This document shows positions 36,549-44,615 of a stretch of 64,000 nucleotides of DNA, one piece after another (position 1 is the first letter of the stretch; each line of letters opens with the position of its first letter). Location: positions 6,036-70,035 of the forward strand of contig CAJTSY010000007.1 of the NCBI GenBank assembly GCA_910578995.1. Direction: 5' to 3'. The position numbers and the translations under genes are program-made. This stretch comes from an uncultured Acetatifactor sp. (GTDB taxonomy: Bacteria > Bacillota > Clostridia > Lachnospirales > Lachnospiraceae). The notes below the pieces were generated by a model. It did not search any database, was not told the origin of the DNA, and saw only the letters and a list, made by a program, of their open reading frames with translations.

Positions 36549-37493
36549 ATGGAAAGCGTGAAATTAACCCGTCTGATCGACAAGATGAAGCTGGAAAACC
36601 TGACGCCCGAGATCGATGTGAAGGATATACGCATTACGCAGCCGGATGTAAACCGTCCCGCGCTGCCGTTGGCGGGGTATTTCGAGCACTTTGATTCCAC
36701 CCGGCTGCAGATCATTGGTTTTGTGGAGTACAGCTATATGGAAAACATGCCAGATGAACGCAGGCGGGAGATCTACGACGAGTTTATGAGCTATGACGTG
36801 TCTGCGGTGGTGTTCTGCCGGGAGCTGAAACCGGATCCCATTTTCAAGCAGGCTGCCCTGACCCACAGGGTTCCCCTGCTCTCCACGAAAAAGTCCACGT
36901 CGGCTTTTATGGCGGAGGCCATCAGATGGCTTAACGTAAAGCTTGCCCCCTGCATTTCCGTCCACGGTGTGCTGGTGGATGTCTACGGGGAGGGCGTGCT
37001 GATCACCGGTGAGAGCGGGATCGGCAAGTCCGAGGCGGCACTGGAACTGATACGCCGGGGACACCGCCTGGTCACCGACGACGTGGTGGAGATCAGAAAG
37101 GTCAGCGATGACTCCCTTGTGGGTTCCGCGCCGGATATGCTGAAGCACCTGATCGAGCTGCGGGGAATCGGAGTGGTGGATGTGAAGGCCCTGTTCGGGG
37201 CGTCTGCGGTTATGGACACCCAGAACATTGACCTGGTGATCCGCCTGGAGGACTGGGACCGGGACAAGGAATACGACAGGCTGGGCCTGGAGGAGAACTA
37301 TACGGAGTATATGGGGAACAAGGTCGTCTGCTATAATATTCCCATCCGTCCGGGCAGGAATGTGGCGGTTATCTGCGAATGCGCCGCCGTCAACCACCGC
37401 CAGAAGAAGATGGGGTATAACGCGGCCCAGGAGCTTTATTCCAGGGTGCAGAATTCCTTCGGCAGGAAGCGGGAAGAGGAAGATCCGTTTTAG
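36549..37493 (+). CDS. hprK: HPr kinase/phosphorylase
   Basis: Phosphorylates and dephosphorylates Ser46 of HPr/Crh, the main signal of carbon catabolite repression in Firmicutes. 314 residues: N-terminal domain (1-130), Walker A GESGIGKS (about 154-161), the conserved 'HRLVTDDVVEI', and the signature 'LIELRGIGVVDVKALFGASA'. ATG 36549 has AGGAGA upstream. Its likely substrate, a Ser46-bearing HPr without the His15 site, is encoded 4.7 kb downstream on the same strand. Confidence 0.95.
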   Translation: MESVKLTRLIDKMKLENLTPEIDVKDIRITQPDVNRPALPLAGYFEHFDSTRLQIIGFVEYSYMENMPDERRREIYDEFMSYDVSAVVFCRELKPDPIFKQAALTHRVPLLSTKKSTSAFMAEAIRWLNVKLAPCISVHGVLVDVYGEGVLITGESGIGKSEAALELIRRGHRLVTDDVVEIRKVSDDSLVGSAPDMLKHLIELRGIGVVDVKALFGASAVMDTQNIDLVIRLEDWDRDKEYDRLGLEENYTEYMGNKVVCYNIPIRPGRNVAVICECAAVNHRQKKMGYNAAQELYSRVQNSFGRKREEEDPF

Positions 37494-37535
37494 AAAAAAA
37501 TGTTTTCACAGAGAAGAGAAAGGGTTGGTGGCATT

Positions 37536-38474
37536 ATGAGCAAGTACGCATTTGGGGTTGACATCGGTGGAACAAGCGTCAAAATGGGGCTTTTTGACGT
37601 GAACGGCAATGTTCTGGACAAATGGGAGATTCCCACGGTGAAGGACAACAGGGGAGCTTCCATTCTGCCTGATGTGGCGAGGAGCCTTCAGGCCAGGCAG
37701 AAGGAAAAAGGCATCCTGGAAGAGGAGCTTACCGGCGTGGGCGTGGGCGTACCCGGACCCATGAATGAGGAGGGTACCCTTCTGGGGGGAGCCGTGAACC
37801 TCGGATGGGGATCCTTTAACATACCCGAAGCCCTGGGCGCATATATTAAGGTACCGGTAAAAGCGGTGAACGATGCCAATGCGGCTGCCTTTGGCGAGAT
37901 GTGGCAGGGAGGCGGCAAGGGATATGACAGCATGGTGGCTGTGACACTTGGCACCGGGGTAGGCGGCGGCATCGTGGTCAAGGGCAGGATCCTGGTGGGG
38001 GCCTGCGGCGCAGGGGGCGAGATCGGCCATATCCATATAGAAGACAGGGAAGAAGAAGCCTGCAACTGCGGCAATAAGGGCTGTCTGGAGCAGTACACCT
38101 CGGCTACCGGGATCGTCCGGCTGGCCAGGCGTTATCTTGCGTCCCACGATACAGCCACCGTGCTTCAGACGGAGAGGCTGTCTGCCAAGATCGTGTTCGA
38201 CGCAGTGAAGGCAGGGGACAGGGCTGCCATGGAGATTGCCGGGCAGTTCGGCGATTACCTGGGCAAGGGCCTGGCTATGGTGTCTTCCGTGGTAAATCCG
38301 GAGATCTTCGTGATCGGGGGTGGCGTGTCTAAGGCAGGTGAAGTCCTGCTCTCCTACATAGAGCCCAGGTTCCGGGAATATGCTTTTGGCAACTGTAAGG
38401 ACACAAAGTTTGCCCTGGCAAAACTTGGAAATGATGCCGGCATCTATGGGGCGGCCGCTCTGGTGCTGCTTTGA
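37536..38474 (+). CDS. ROK-family glucokinase
   Basis: Phosphorylates glucose, or a related sugar, with ATP. 312 residues: phosphate-binding 'FGVDIGGTSVKMG', 'VNDANAAAFGE' with the catalytic Asp, 'TLGTGVGGGIV', 'GEIGHIHI', and the ROK zinc site 'CNCGNKGCLEQY'. The ATG at 37536 is preferred to one at 37500 with no ribosome site. It lies 42 bases after hprK; the pairing suggests non-PTS glucose entry under catabolite control. Confidence 0.9.
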   Translation: MSKYAFGVDIGGTSVKMGLFDVNGNVLDKWEIPTVKDNRGASILPDVARSLQARQKEKGILEEELTGVGVGVPGPMNEEGTLLGGAVNLGWGSFNIPEALGAYIKVPVKAVNDANAAAFGEMWQGGGKGYDSMVAVTLGTGVGGGIVVKGRILVGACGAGGEIGHIHIEDREEEACNCGNKGCLEQYTSATGIVRLARRYLASHDTATVLQTERLSAKIVFDAVKAGDRAAMEIAGQFGDYLGKGLAMVSSVVNPEIFVIGGGVSKAGEVLLSYIEPRFREYAFGNCKDTKFALAKLGNDAGIYGAAALVLL

Positions 38475-38507
38475 GGGCTGAAAGAAGAAAAAAGGGAAGT
38501 CGTTTAA

Positions 38508-39416
38508 ATGATCGGTGGAGCAGTAGTTGAGGCATTACAAAAATTTGTACCGCGGGAAAATATTCGCCTACAGGAGCCTATGGCAGGTCATACTACTTTT
38601 CGGATAGGGGGACCTGCCGATTGCTTTGTGGAACTGGAGAACGAGGAACAGCTGAAAAAACTGCGGCGGTACCTGCAAATGACGGGAGTGTCGTTTTTCG
38701 TACTGGGGAACGGCAGCAACCTGCTTGTAAGCGACTCGGGATATAAGGGAATCGTACTGCAGATCGGGCCAAAGATGAGCAGTGTGACAGTGGAGGGAAA
38801 CCGGATTGTGGCGCAGGCAGGGGCTACCCTGGTGCAGGTGGCCAGGACTGCCATGGAGCACGGACTGTCGGGACTGGAATTCGCCTCCGGCATCCCGGGC
38901 ACCGTGGGGGGCGGCGTGGTTATGAACGCCGGCGCCTATGGCGGGGAGATGCGTCAGGTGGTGACCCAGGTAAATGTGGTGAGCAGGGACGGGGAACTGA
39001 TGGAACTGGACAATGAAACCATGGAATTTGGCTACCGCACCAGCGTCATCCGAGAGAGTTCCTTTATTGTGACAGAGGTTACTTTTCGGCTGGAACCAGG
39101 TGACAGAGATGTCATAAAGGCGAAGATGGAGGAACTGTCTGCCGGGCGGCGGGAGAAACAGCCCCTGGAATACCCCAGTGCGGGAAGCACCTTTAAGCGC
39201 CCGGAGGGACATTTTGCCGGACAGCTGATCATGGAAGCAGGATTCAGGGGATTTCAGATAGGAGGAGCCAGGGTGTCCGAAAAGCATTGCGGCTTTGTAG
39301 TCAATGCGGGAAATGCCACTGCCCGGGATGTGCAGGAAGTAATCGCCCGGATACAGCTGCGCGTGGAGGAGCAGTTTGGCGTGAAACTGGAGCCGGAGAT
39401 CATATTTTTGGGCTGA
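38508..39416 (+). CDS. murB: UDP-N-acetylenolpyruvoylglucosamine reductase
   Basis: Second committed step of peptidoglycan synthesis, NADPH- and FAD-dependent. 302 residues with 'HTTFRIGGPADCF', the FAD-binding 'FVLGNGSNLLVSDSGYKG', 'GLEFASGIPGTVGGGVVMNAGAYGG' split over the active site, and 'YPSAGSTFKRPEGHFAGQLI'. Short type II form, as usual in Firmicutes. Together with rapZ downstream it forms a typical clostridial order. Confidence 0.95.
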   Translation: MIGGAVVEALQKFVPRENIRLQEPMAGHTTFRIGGPADCFVELENEEQLKKLRRYLQMTGVSFFVLGNGSNLLVSDSGYKGIVLQIGPKMSSVTVEGNRIVAQAGATLVQVARTAMEHGLSGLEFASGIPGTVGGGVVMNAGAYGGEMRQVVTQVNVVSRDGELMELDNETMEFGYRTSVIRESSFIVTEVTFRLEPGDRDVIKAKMEELSAGRREKQPLEYPSAGSTFKRPEGHFAGQLIMEAGFRGFQIGGARVSEKHCGFVVNAGNATARDVQEVIARIQLRVEEQFGVKLEPEIIFLG

Positions 39417-39440
39417 TGCAGTGCGCAGACCGGAGGACAT

Positions 39441-40307
39441 ATGAGATTTGTAGTTGTTACGGGAATGAGCGGCGGCGGCAAAAGCACCGCCCTGAAAATG
39501 CTGGAGGATGCCGGATTCTACTGTGTGGACAACCTTCCGGTCTCCCTGGTTGAGAAGTTTGCGGAGTTGGTCTCCATGCCGGGCGGGGAAGTGAACAAGG
39601 TGGCCCTGGGCCTGGATGTGCGTTCGGACCAGTCTTTTACGGATGCCACACGGATCCTGGAAAAACTGAAAAGTACAGGCTATAAAATAGAGATCCTGTT
39701 CATGGATGCCGACGAGAATGTCCTGATTAAGCGCTATAAGGAGACCAGGCGCGTCCATCCCCTGGCAGCTGACGGAAGGATAGGGGATGGCATCAGGGCA
39801 GAACGGCGCGTACTGGACAGGATCCGGCGCCACTCGGATTATGTGATCGATACCTCCCATCTGCTCACAAGGGAGCTGAAGGAGGAGATCGACCGTATTT
39901 TTGTGGAGAATGCGGAGTATAATAGCTTAATGGTGACAGTTATGTCATTTGGATTTAAGCACGGAATACCGGCAGATTCGGATCTGGTTCTGGATGTACG
40001 TTTTCTGCCGAATCCATTTTATATAGAAGAACTGAAGCATAAGACCGGAAACGACAGGGAAGTACAGGAATATGTAATGGGCTTTCCGGAGGCGGAGGAA
40101 TTTATGACAAAGCTGACCGACATGCTCCGGTTCCTGATTCCCAATTATGTCAGAGAAGGAAAATACCGCCTGGTGGTCTCCATCGGCTGTACCGGCGGAA
40201 AACACAGAAGCGTCACCCTTGCCAACGAGCTTTACAGGCGCATGAAGGATAAGGGAAAATATGGAATAAAATTGTATCACCGGGATGTGAACCAACAGGG
40301 GAAATAG
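39441..40307 (+). CDS. rapZ: RNase adapter RapZ / nucleotide-binding YvcJ
   Basis: P-loop protein, in enterobacteria an adaptor for decay of the small RNA GlmZ; in Firmicutes (YvcJ) its role is less clear. 288 residues: Walker A GMSGGGKS (about 8-15), 'DAGFYCVDNLP', the 'RRVHPL' region, and the C-terminal 'SIGCTGGKHRSV'. GGAGGAC precedes the ATG. The usual neighbour yvcK is missing between it and whiA. Confidence 0.93.
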   Translation: MRFVVVTGMSGGGKSTALKMLEDAGFYCVDNLPVSLVEKFAELVSMPGGEVNKVALGLDVRSDQSFTDATRILEKLKSTGYKIEILFMDADENVLIKRYKETRRVHPLAADGRIGDGIRAERRVLDRIRRHSDYVIDTSHLLTRELKEEIDRIFVENAEYNSLMVTVMSFGFKHGIPADSDLVLDVRFLPNPFYIEELKHKTGNDREVQEYVMGFPEAEEFMTKLTDMLRFLIPNYVREGKYRLVVSIGCTGGKHRSVTLANELYRRMKDKGKYGIKLYHRDVNQQGK

Positions 40308-40341
40308 CCTGCAGGGCAGACATTCCGGCCGGGGAGGACAT

Positions 40342-41208
40342 ATGTCATTCTCAAGTGAGGTTAAGGCGGAACTGGCCGGAAGGGTCAGTCCGGCCAGACA
40401 TTGCCAGATTGCGGAGCTGGCGGCCCTCATGAATCTGTGCGGTCAATACGGCCGGGATGAGAAGGGGGGATTTACCGTTGGATTTCAGACTGAAAATGAA
40501 ACCGTTGCCAGAAAAGGCTTTACATTATTGAAAAAAACATATAATATAGATACGGACAGGGTGTTGGACGGGGAGGAAATGCAGGGGCTGCTTGCCAAAG
40601 TGGGAGATCTGGACAAGCCTGTGAGTCCCCTTCTGATCAAGAATTCCTGCTGTCAGAGGGCCTTTCTCAGAGGAGCGTTTCTCAGTGTGGGTTCCATGAG
40701 CGATCCGGCCAAAGGATACCATCTGGAATTTGACTGCGTGGACGGAGCAAAGGCGGCACAGCTGCGGGAACTGATGAAGGTCTTCGGCATAGAATCCAGG
40801 ATTATCCGCCGGAAGAAATACCATGTGGTATACCTGAAGGAGGGGGAGGGGATTGTGGATCTGCTGAATGTCTGCGAGGCCACCGTATCCCTGATGAACA
40901 TGGAGAATCTGCGTATTTTGAAGGAGATGCGGAACTCCGTGAACAGGCGGGTGAATTGTGAGACTGCCAACATTGCGAAGACGGTAAACGCTGCCGCCAG
41001 GCAGGTGGAGGATATCGAGTATATCAGGATACATTACGGTTTTCAGAACCTGCCGGACAATCTGCGGGAGATGGCGGAGATCAGATTGGAATATCCGGAT
41101 GTGCCGTTGAAGGAGCTGGGGGAATACTTTGAACCGGTTCTGGGCAAGTCCGGGGTAAACCATAGATTACGCAGGCTCAGTGAGCTTGCGGAAAAAATAA
41201 GGCTGTAA
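40342..41208 (+). CDS. whiA: DNA-binding protein WhiA
   Basis: WhiA combines an inactive LAGLIDADG homing-endonuclease fold with a C-terminal helix-turn-helix. In Bacillus it affects cell division and nucleoid separation. 288 residues: 'MSFSSEVKAELA' start, 'SCCQRAFLRGAFLSVGSMSD' with the LAGLIDADG helix, 'RVNCETANIAKTVNAA', and 'LKELGEYFEPVLGKSGVNH' in the HTH. Slightly shorter than the usual ~310. GGGGAGGAC stands before the ATG. Confidence 0.93.
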   Translation: MSFSSEVKAELAGRVSPARHCQIAELAALMNLCGQYGRDEKGGFTVGFQTENETVARKGFTLLKKTYNIDTDRVLDGEEMQGLLAKVGDLDKPVSPLLIKNSCCQRAFLRGAFLSVGSMSDPAKGYHLEFDCVDGAKAAQLRELMKVFGIESRIIRRKKYHVVYLKEGEGIVDLLNVCEATVSLMNMENLRILKEMRNSVNRRVNCETANIAKTVNAAARQVEDIEYIRIHYGFQNLPDNLREMAEIRLEYPDVPLKELGEYFEPVLGKSGVNHRLRRLSELAEKIRL

Positions 41209-41242
41209 AGCATGAAAAGAACGGATGGCAAGGAGGAAAGAA

Positions 41243-41515
41243 ATGAAAAAGAAAAGTATCGGCATCAGTCTGGAAGATGAGCAGATGGCCAGACACATCG
41301 CATTGCTGGTCCAGAAAGCCAGTAAATACGAAAGCGCCATTTATATCCAGTCCGGTGAGAAAAGGGTAAATGCCAAAAGCATCATGGGTATGATGACGCT
41401 GGGACTGGATATCAGCGAAAACCTGGAAATCATGGCTGAAGGTCCTGATGAGGATGCTGCCGTAGACGGCATTATTGATTTTGTGAGAGGGATAGAAGCC
41501 GGATTGAAAGTATGA
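41243..41515 (+). CDS. Crh-like HPr-family protein, His15 replaced by Met
   Basis: HPr-fold protein that cannot serve as a PTS phosphocarrier. In the 90-residue product counted from ATG 41243, position 15 (the phosphohistidine of HPr) is Met and Pro18 is His, while Arg17 and the regulatory Ser46 in 'VNAKSIMGMMTLG' fall at exactly their standard numbers. Bacillus Crh has the same logic (Gln15, Ser46). Ser46 phosphorylation by HprK and binding to CcpA are the expected roles (inference). AAGGAGG lies six bases before ATG 41243, so the ATG at 41225 is not used. It follows whiA, as crh does in Bacillus, and its stop overlaps the next start (ATGA). Confidence 0.85.
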   Translation: MKKKSIGISLEDEQMARHIALLVQKASKYESAIYIQSGEKRVNAKSIMGMMTLGLDISENLEIMAEGPDEDAAVDGIIDFVRGIEAGLKV

Positions 41516-42426
41516 ACAAAAAACTGTTATTTGTATACAATCCGAAAGCCGGGAAAGCGCTTATCAAAAATAAGCTGGCGGATATATTGGACGTCTTTGC
41601 AGGGGCCGGATATGAGATTACAGTGGCGCCCACCCGCAGGCAGGGAGATGCCGTGGAGGCAGTGGCAGGGCGGCGCAGGGAATACGACCTGGTGGTATGC
41701 AGCGGAGGCGACGGTACCCTGGATGAAGTGGTAACGGGGATGATCCGGAGCGGGTTCCGCACTCCCATCGGCTACATTCCGGCAGGCAGTACCAATGATT
41801 TCGGCGGAAGCCTTTCCCTGCCGAAGAACATGGTGCAGGCGGCGGAGGTGATCGTGGAAGGCAGGGATTTTCCCTGCGACATCGGTTCTTTTTCCGACAG
41901 TGACGGAGAGGATGTATTTGTGTACATTGCCGCCTTCGGTATTTTTACGGATGTATCCTATGAAACTGCACAGGACATGAAAAACGTGCTGGGACATATG
42001 GCGTATCTGCTGGAAGGAATGAAGAGGCTGTCTTCCATCCGCTCCTACCATGTAAAGGTCAGCTGGGAGGAAAACGAAGTGGAGGACGATTTCGTCTTCG
42101 GCATGGTCACCAATTCAACCTCTGTGGGAGGCTTTAAGAACATTACGGGCAAAAATGTCCAGATGGACGACGGCGTCTTCGAGGTGACTTTGATCAAGAG
42201 TCCCAGAAACCCGGTAGAACTGAATAATATTATGGTGTCCCTGCTGAACCGGGATATTGACACCAATTCCATATACTCGTTCCGCACCGCGGAGCTGACA
42301 CTGGAATCGGAAGAACCCCTGGCATGGACCCTGGATGGCGAAAACGGCGGCAGCCATACAAAAACAACGATCAGAAATGTATGTAAAGGAATTGACATCA
42401 GGGTAGGAAATCCGCCTTCCAAATAG
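41512..42426 (+). CDS. YegS/BmrU-type lipid (diacylglycerol) kinase
   Basis: Predicted lipid kinase that recycles diacylglycerol into phospholipid or phosphorylates a related lipid. 304 residues: 'VYNPKAGKAL', 'VVCSGGDGTLDEVV' (nucleotide-binding), 'YIPAGSTNDFGGSL', and the C-terminal 'MDDGVFEVTLIK'. It overlaps the Crh-like gene by four bases, so translation is coupled. Whether its substrate is diacylglycerol cannot be read from the sequence. Confidence 0.88.
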   Translation: MNKKLLFVYNPKAGKALIKNKLADILDVFAGAGYEITVAPTRRQGDAVEAVAGRRREYDLVVCSGGDGTLDEVVTGMIRSGFRTPIGYIPAGSTNDFGGSLSLPKNMVQAAEVIVEGRDFPCDIGSFSDSDGEDVFVYIAAFGIFTDVSYETAQDMKNVLGHMAYLLEGMKRLSSIRSYHVKVSWEENEVEDDFVFGMVTNSTSVGGFKNITGKNVQMDDGVFEVTLIKSPRNPVELNNIMVSLLNRDIDTNSIYSFRTAELTLESEEPLAWTLDGENGGSHTKTTIRNVCKGIDIRVGNPPSK

Positions 42427-42519
42427 ACAGGCAGCTGAATCAGATAATAAGCGCTGCGTGAAGAACCCTGTGCGGGGGAGGCACATGGCGCAAATATATA
42501 AAATGGAGGTATTAGAATT

Positions 42520-43383
42520 ATGCTAGTTTCTGCAACAGAAATGCTTAAAAAAGCAAAGGCAGGCCATTATGCGGTGGGCCAGTTCAACATCAACAACCTG
42601 GAGTGGACCAAGTCCATCCTGCTGACTGCCAAGGAGTGCAAGTCCCCCGTGATTCTCGGCGTGTCCGAGGGCGCAGGCAAGTACATGGGCGGCTACCATG
42701 CGGTGGTGGGCATGGTGAACGGCCTGCTGAAGGATCTGGACATTGATGTTCCCGTAGCCCTTCATCTGGACCATGGTTCCTATGAGCACTGCTATAAGTG
42801 CATCGAGGCCGGTTTCTCGTCCGTAATGTTTGACGGATCCCACTATCCCATCGACGAGAACGTGGCGAAGACCACAGAGTTGGTTGCGGCGGCACACGGA
42901 AAGGGAATTTCCATTGAGGCCGAGGTAGGCTCCATCGGCGGAGAAGAAGACGGTGTGGTAGGCATGGGCGAGTGCGCTGATCCCAAGGAGTGCAAGGCCA
43001 TCGCTGACCTGGGAGTTGACTTCCTGGCGGCAGGCATCGGCAATATCCACGGCAAATATCCCGCTAACTGGAAGGGATTAAGCTTTGAGACCCTGGATGC
43101 CGTACAGCAGCTGACAGGGGACATGCCCCTGGTTCTTCACGGCGGCACAGGCATTCCTGCCGATATGATCAAAAAAGCCATCAGCCTGGGCGTGGCGAAG
43201 ATCAATGTAAATACTGAGTGCCAGCTGGCCTTTGCCGCAGCTACCCGCAAGTACGTGGAAGAGGGCAAGGATCTGCAGGGCAAGGGATTTGACCCCCGCA
43301 AGCTTCTGGCTCCCGGAGCTGAGGCTATCAAGGCTACCGTAAAGGAGAAGATGGAGTTATTTGGTTCTGTAGGCAAGGCCTAA
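42520..43383 (+). CDS. fba: Class II fructose-1,6-bisphosphate aldolase
   Basis: Glycolytic zinc aldolase of 287 residues. Signs: 'AVGQFNINNLEW', catalytic Asp and zinc His in 'ALHLDHGSYE', 'SVMFDGSHYP', 'EAEVGSIGGEEDGV', 'GIGNIHGKYP' and 'LVLHGGTGIP'. GGAGG lies before the ATG. Codon use is strongly biased, as for a highly expressed gene. Its transcript runs into the terminator at 43531-43566, inside the large inverted-repeat element. Confidence 0.95.
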   Translation: MLVSATEMLKKAKAGHYAVGQFNINNLEWTKSILLTAKECKSPVILGVSEGAGKYMGGYHAVVGMVNGLLKDLDIDVPVALHLDHGSYEHCYKCIEAGFSSVMFDGSHYPIDENVAKTTELVAAAHGKGISIEAEVGSIGGEEDGVVGMGECADPKECKAIADLGVDFLAAGIGNIHGKYPANWKGLSFETLDAVQQLTGDMPLVLHGGTGIPADMIKKAISLGVAKINVNTECQLAFAAATRKYVEEGKDLQGKGFDPRKLLAPGAEAIKATVKEKMELFGSVGKA

Positions 43384-43530
43384 TTCATATTTTGTTAACA
43401 GATCATTCAATGTATATTTGATTTCTAATCATTGTTTATACATTTCTTATGGATATACTATATTCATAAGCAACGAAGACAAAATGAATTAGCAAGCCAC
43501 AGTTTACAGAATAACTTTTTCATAATTATA

Positions 43531-43566
43531 GCCAGGGAACCCGGTTCCCTGGCATCCTCCTTTTTT
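43531..43566 (+). terminator. Terminator of fba, in the left arm of the element
   Basis: Perfect 10-bp stem (43531-43540 with 43544-43553), 3-base loop, then ATCCTCC and six T (43561-43566). Confidence 0.75.
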
Positions 43567-43806
43567 AGGGGGGAAATCTGTCCTGTCAGGAATCAGGGAG
43601 CCGTCCCGGCCTTCATGCAATATCCCTTGGAAATAGAATAATCTGTATCCATCCTATAAAAACATGCCGGGACGGAAGGAATGTCGGCGGATCGGGTCGT
43701 GCGGGAAAGCGGAGGCCTTTGGTTCTTTCTGGAAACGGAGCCATAAAGCGGCCTGAGAAAAGGGAGTTATAAAGGTGAATGGGAAAGTTCTAAAAAGAGG
43801 TTCTGA

Positions 43807-43841
43807 AAAGGGAGGATGCCAGAGAACTTACGTTCCCTGGC
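43807..43841 (-). terminator. Mirror terminator for the cyclophilin gene
   Basis: On the minus strand GCCAGGGAAC, 4-base loop, GTTCTCTGGC (one mismatch), then ATCCTCCC and a short T run. It is the same design as the left-arm terminator, in opposite orientation. Confidence 0.6.
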
Positions 43842-43995
43842 ATTATTATGAAAAAGTTATTTAGTAAACAGTAACTCTGGTTGGCTGTAGGCTTTTGCTT
43901 GATAAAATCAGTATACTGAAAAGAAATGTATAAACAATGGTCTTTAATTTAATAATAATTTAATGAATTGTTAACAAAACATGAACGCCCTGTAT

Positions 43996-44517
43996 TTAGC
44001 AGCATTCCGGCTCCGGATATTCCACCCCGAAGGTGTCCGCAGTCACACTTTCCATAATCTGGGGCTCCAGGGGCCGGTCTCCGCCGTCGGTGGGAGTTTC
44101 AGCGATCCGGTTTACAACCTCCATGCCCTCCGTCACTTTACCGAAGGCAGCATAGCTTCCGTCCAGATGGGGCGCGCTCCTGTGCATGATGAAAAACTGG
44201 GAGCCCGCGGAATCAGGATGCATGGAGCGGGCCATGGACAGGACTCCGGGTGTGTGTTTCAGGTCATTTTTGACGCCGTTTCTGGCAAATTCGCCCTTGA
44301 TGTGATAACCGGGGCCGCCCATGCCGCTTCCTTCGGGACAGCCGCCCTGGATCATGAATCCATTGATGACCCGGTGGAAGATAAGGCCGTCGTAGAATTT
44401 CTTGTTTACCAGGCTGATGAAATTGTTCACGGAAATGGGAGCGGTCTCCGGGTACAGTTCAAGACGGATTATTTCCCCGCTTTTCATGGTGATGGTGACA
44501 ACAGGATTTTTTTCCAT
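43996..44517 (-). CDS. Peptidyl-prolyl cis-trans isomerase, cyclophilin type
   Basis: Protein-folding enzyme, cytosolic (no signal peptide). 173 residues with 'FYDGLIFHRVINGFMIQGG', 'GVLSMARSMHPDSAGSQFF' and 'HLDGSYAAFGKVTEGMEVV', covering the active-site Arg, Phe, Gln and His. The C-terminus ends in two Cys. The start at ATG 44517 has AAAGGA nearby. It is divergent from the GNAT gene and convergent with fba. Confidence 0.93.
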   Translation of the reverse strand: MEKNPVVTITMKSGEIIRLELYPETAPISVNNFISLVNKKFYDGLIFHRVINGFMIQGGCPEGSGMGGPGYHIKGEFARNGVKNDLKHTPGVLSMARSMHPDSAGSQFFIMHRSAPHLDGSYAAFGKVTEGMEVVNRIAETPTDGGDRPLEPQIMESVTADTFGVEYPEPECC

Positions 44518-44615
44518 AATAGATATCCTTTCTGTTTAAAATGAGATATAATGACAATTGTACCATGTGATTGTAACCTAAAATGTATCTTTCGTAAAGA
44601 GGGAAGTGGATAAAG

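Larger units (their letters stand above)
43390..43979. repeat. 590-bp intergenic element with ~175-bp imperfect inverted arms
   Basis: No gene. The left arm (43390-43566) and the right arm read on the other strand (43979-43805) share three blocks in the same order. The outer end is TTTTGTTAACA. Next is CATTGTTTATACATTTCTT (43430-43448, matched at 43939-43921). Last is a long block with ATAACTTTTTCATAAT, the hairpin GCCAGGGAAC/GTTCCCTGGC and ATCCTCC. The 240-base centre contains another pair, 43601-43610 with 43666-43675. Each arm follows one of two converging genes (fba, cyclophilin) and carries a terminator for it. It could be a duplicated 3'-UTR module or a MITE-like element; no clear target-site duplication is visible. 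Confidence 0.85.
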
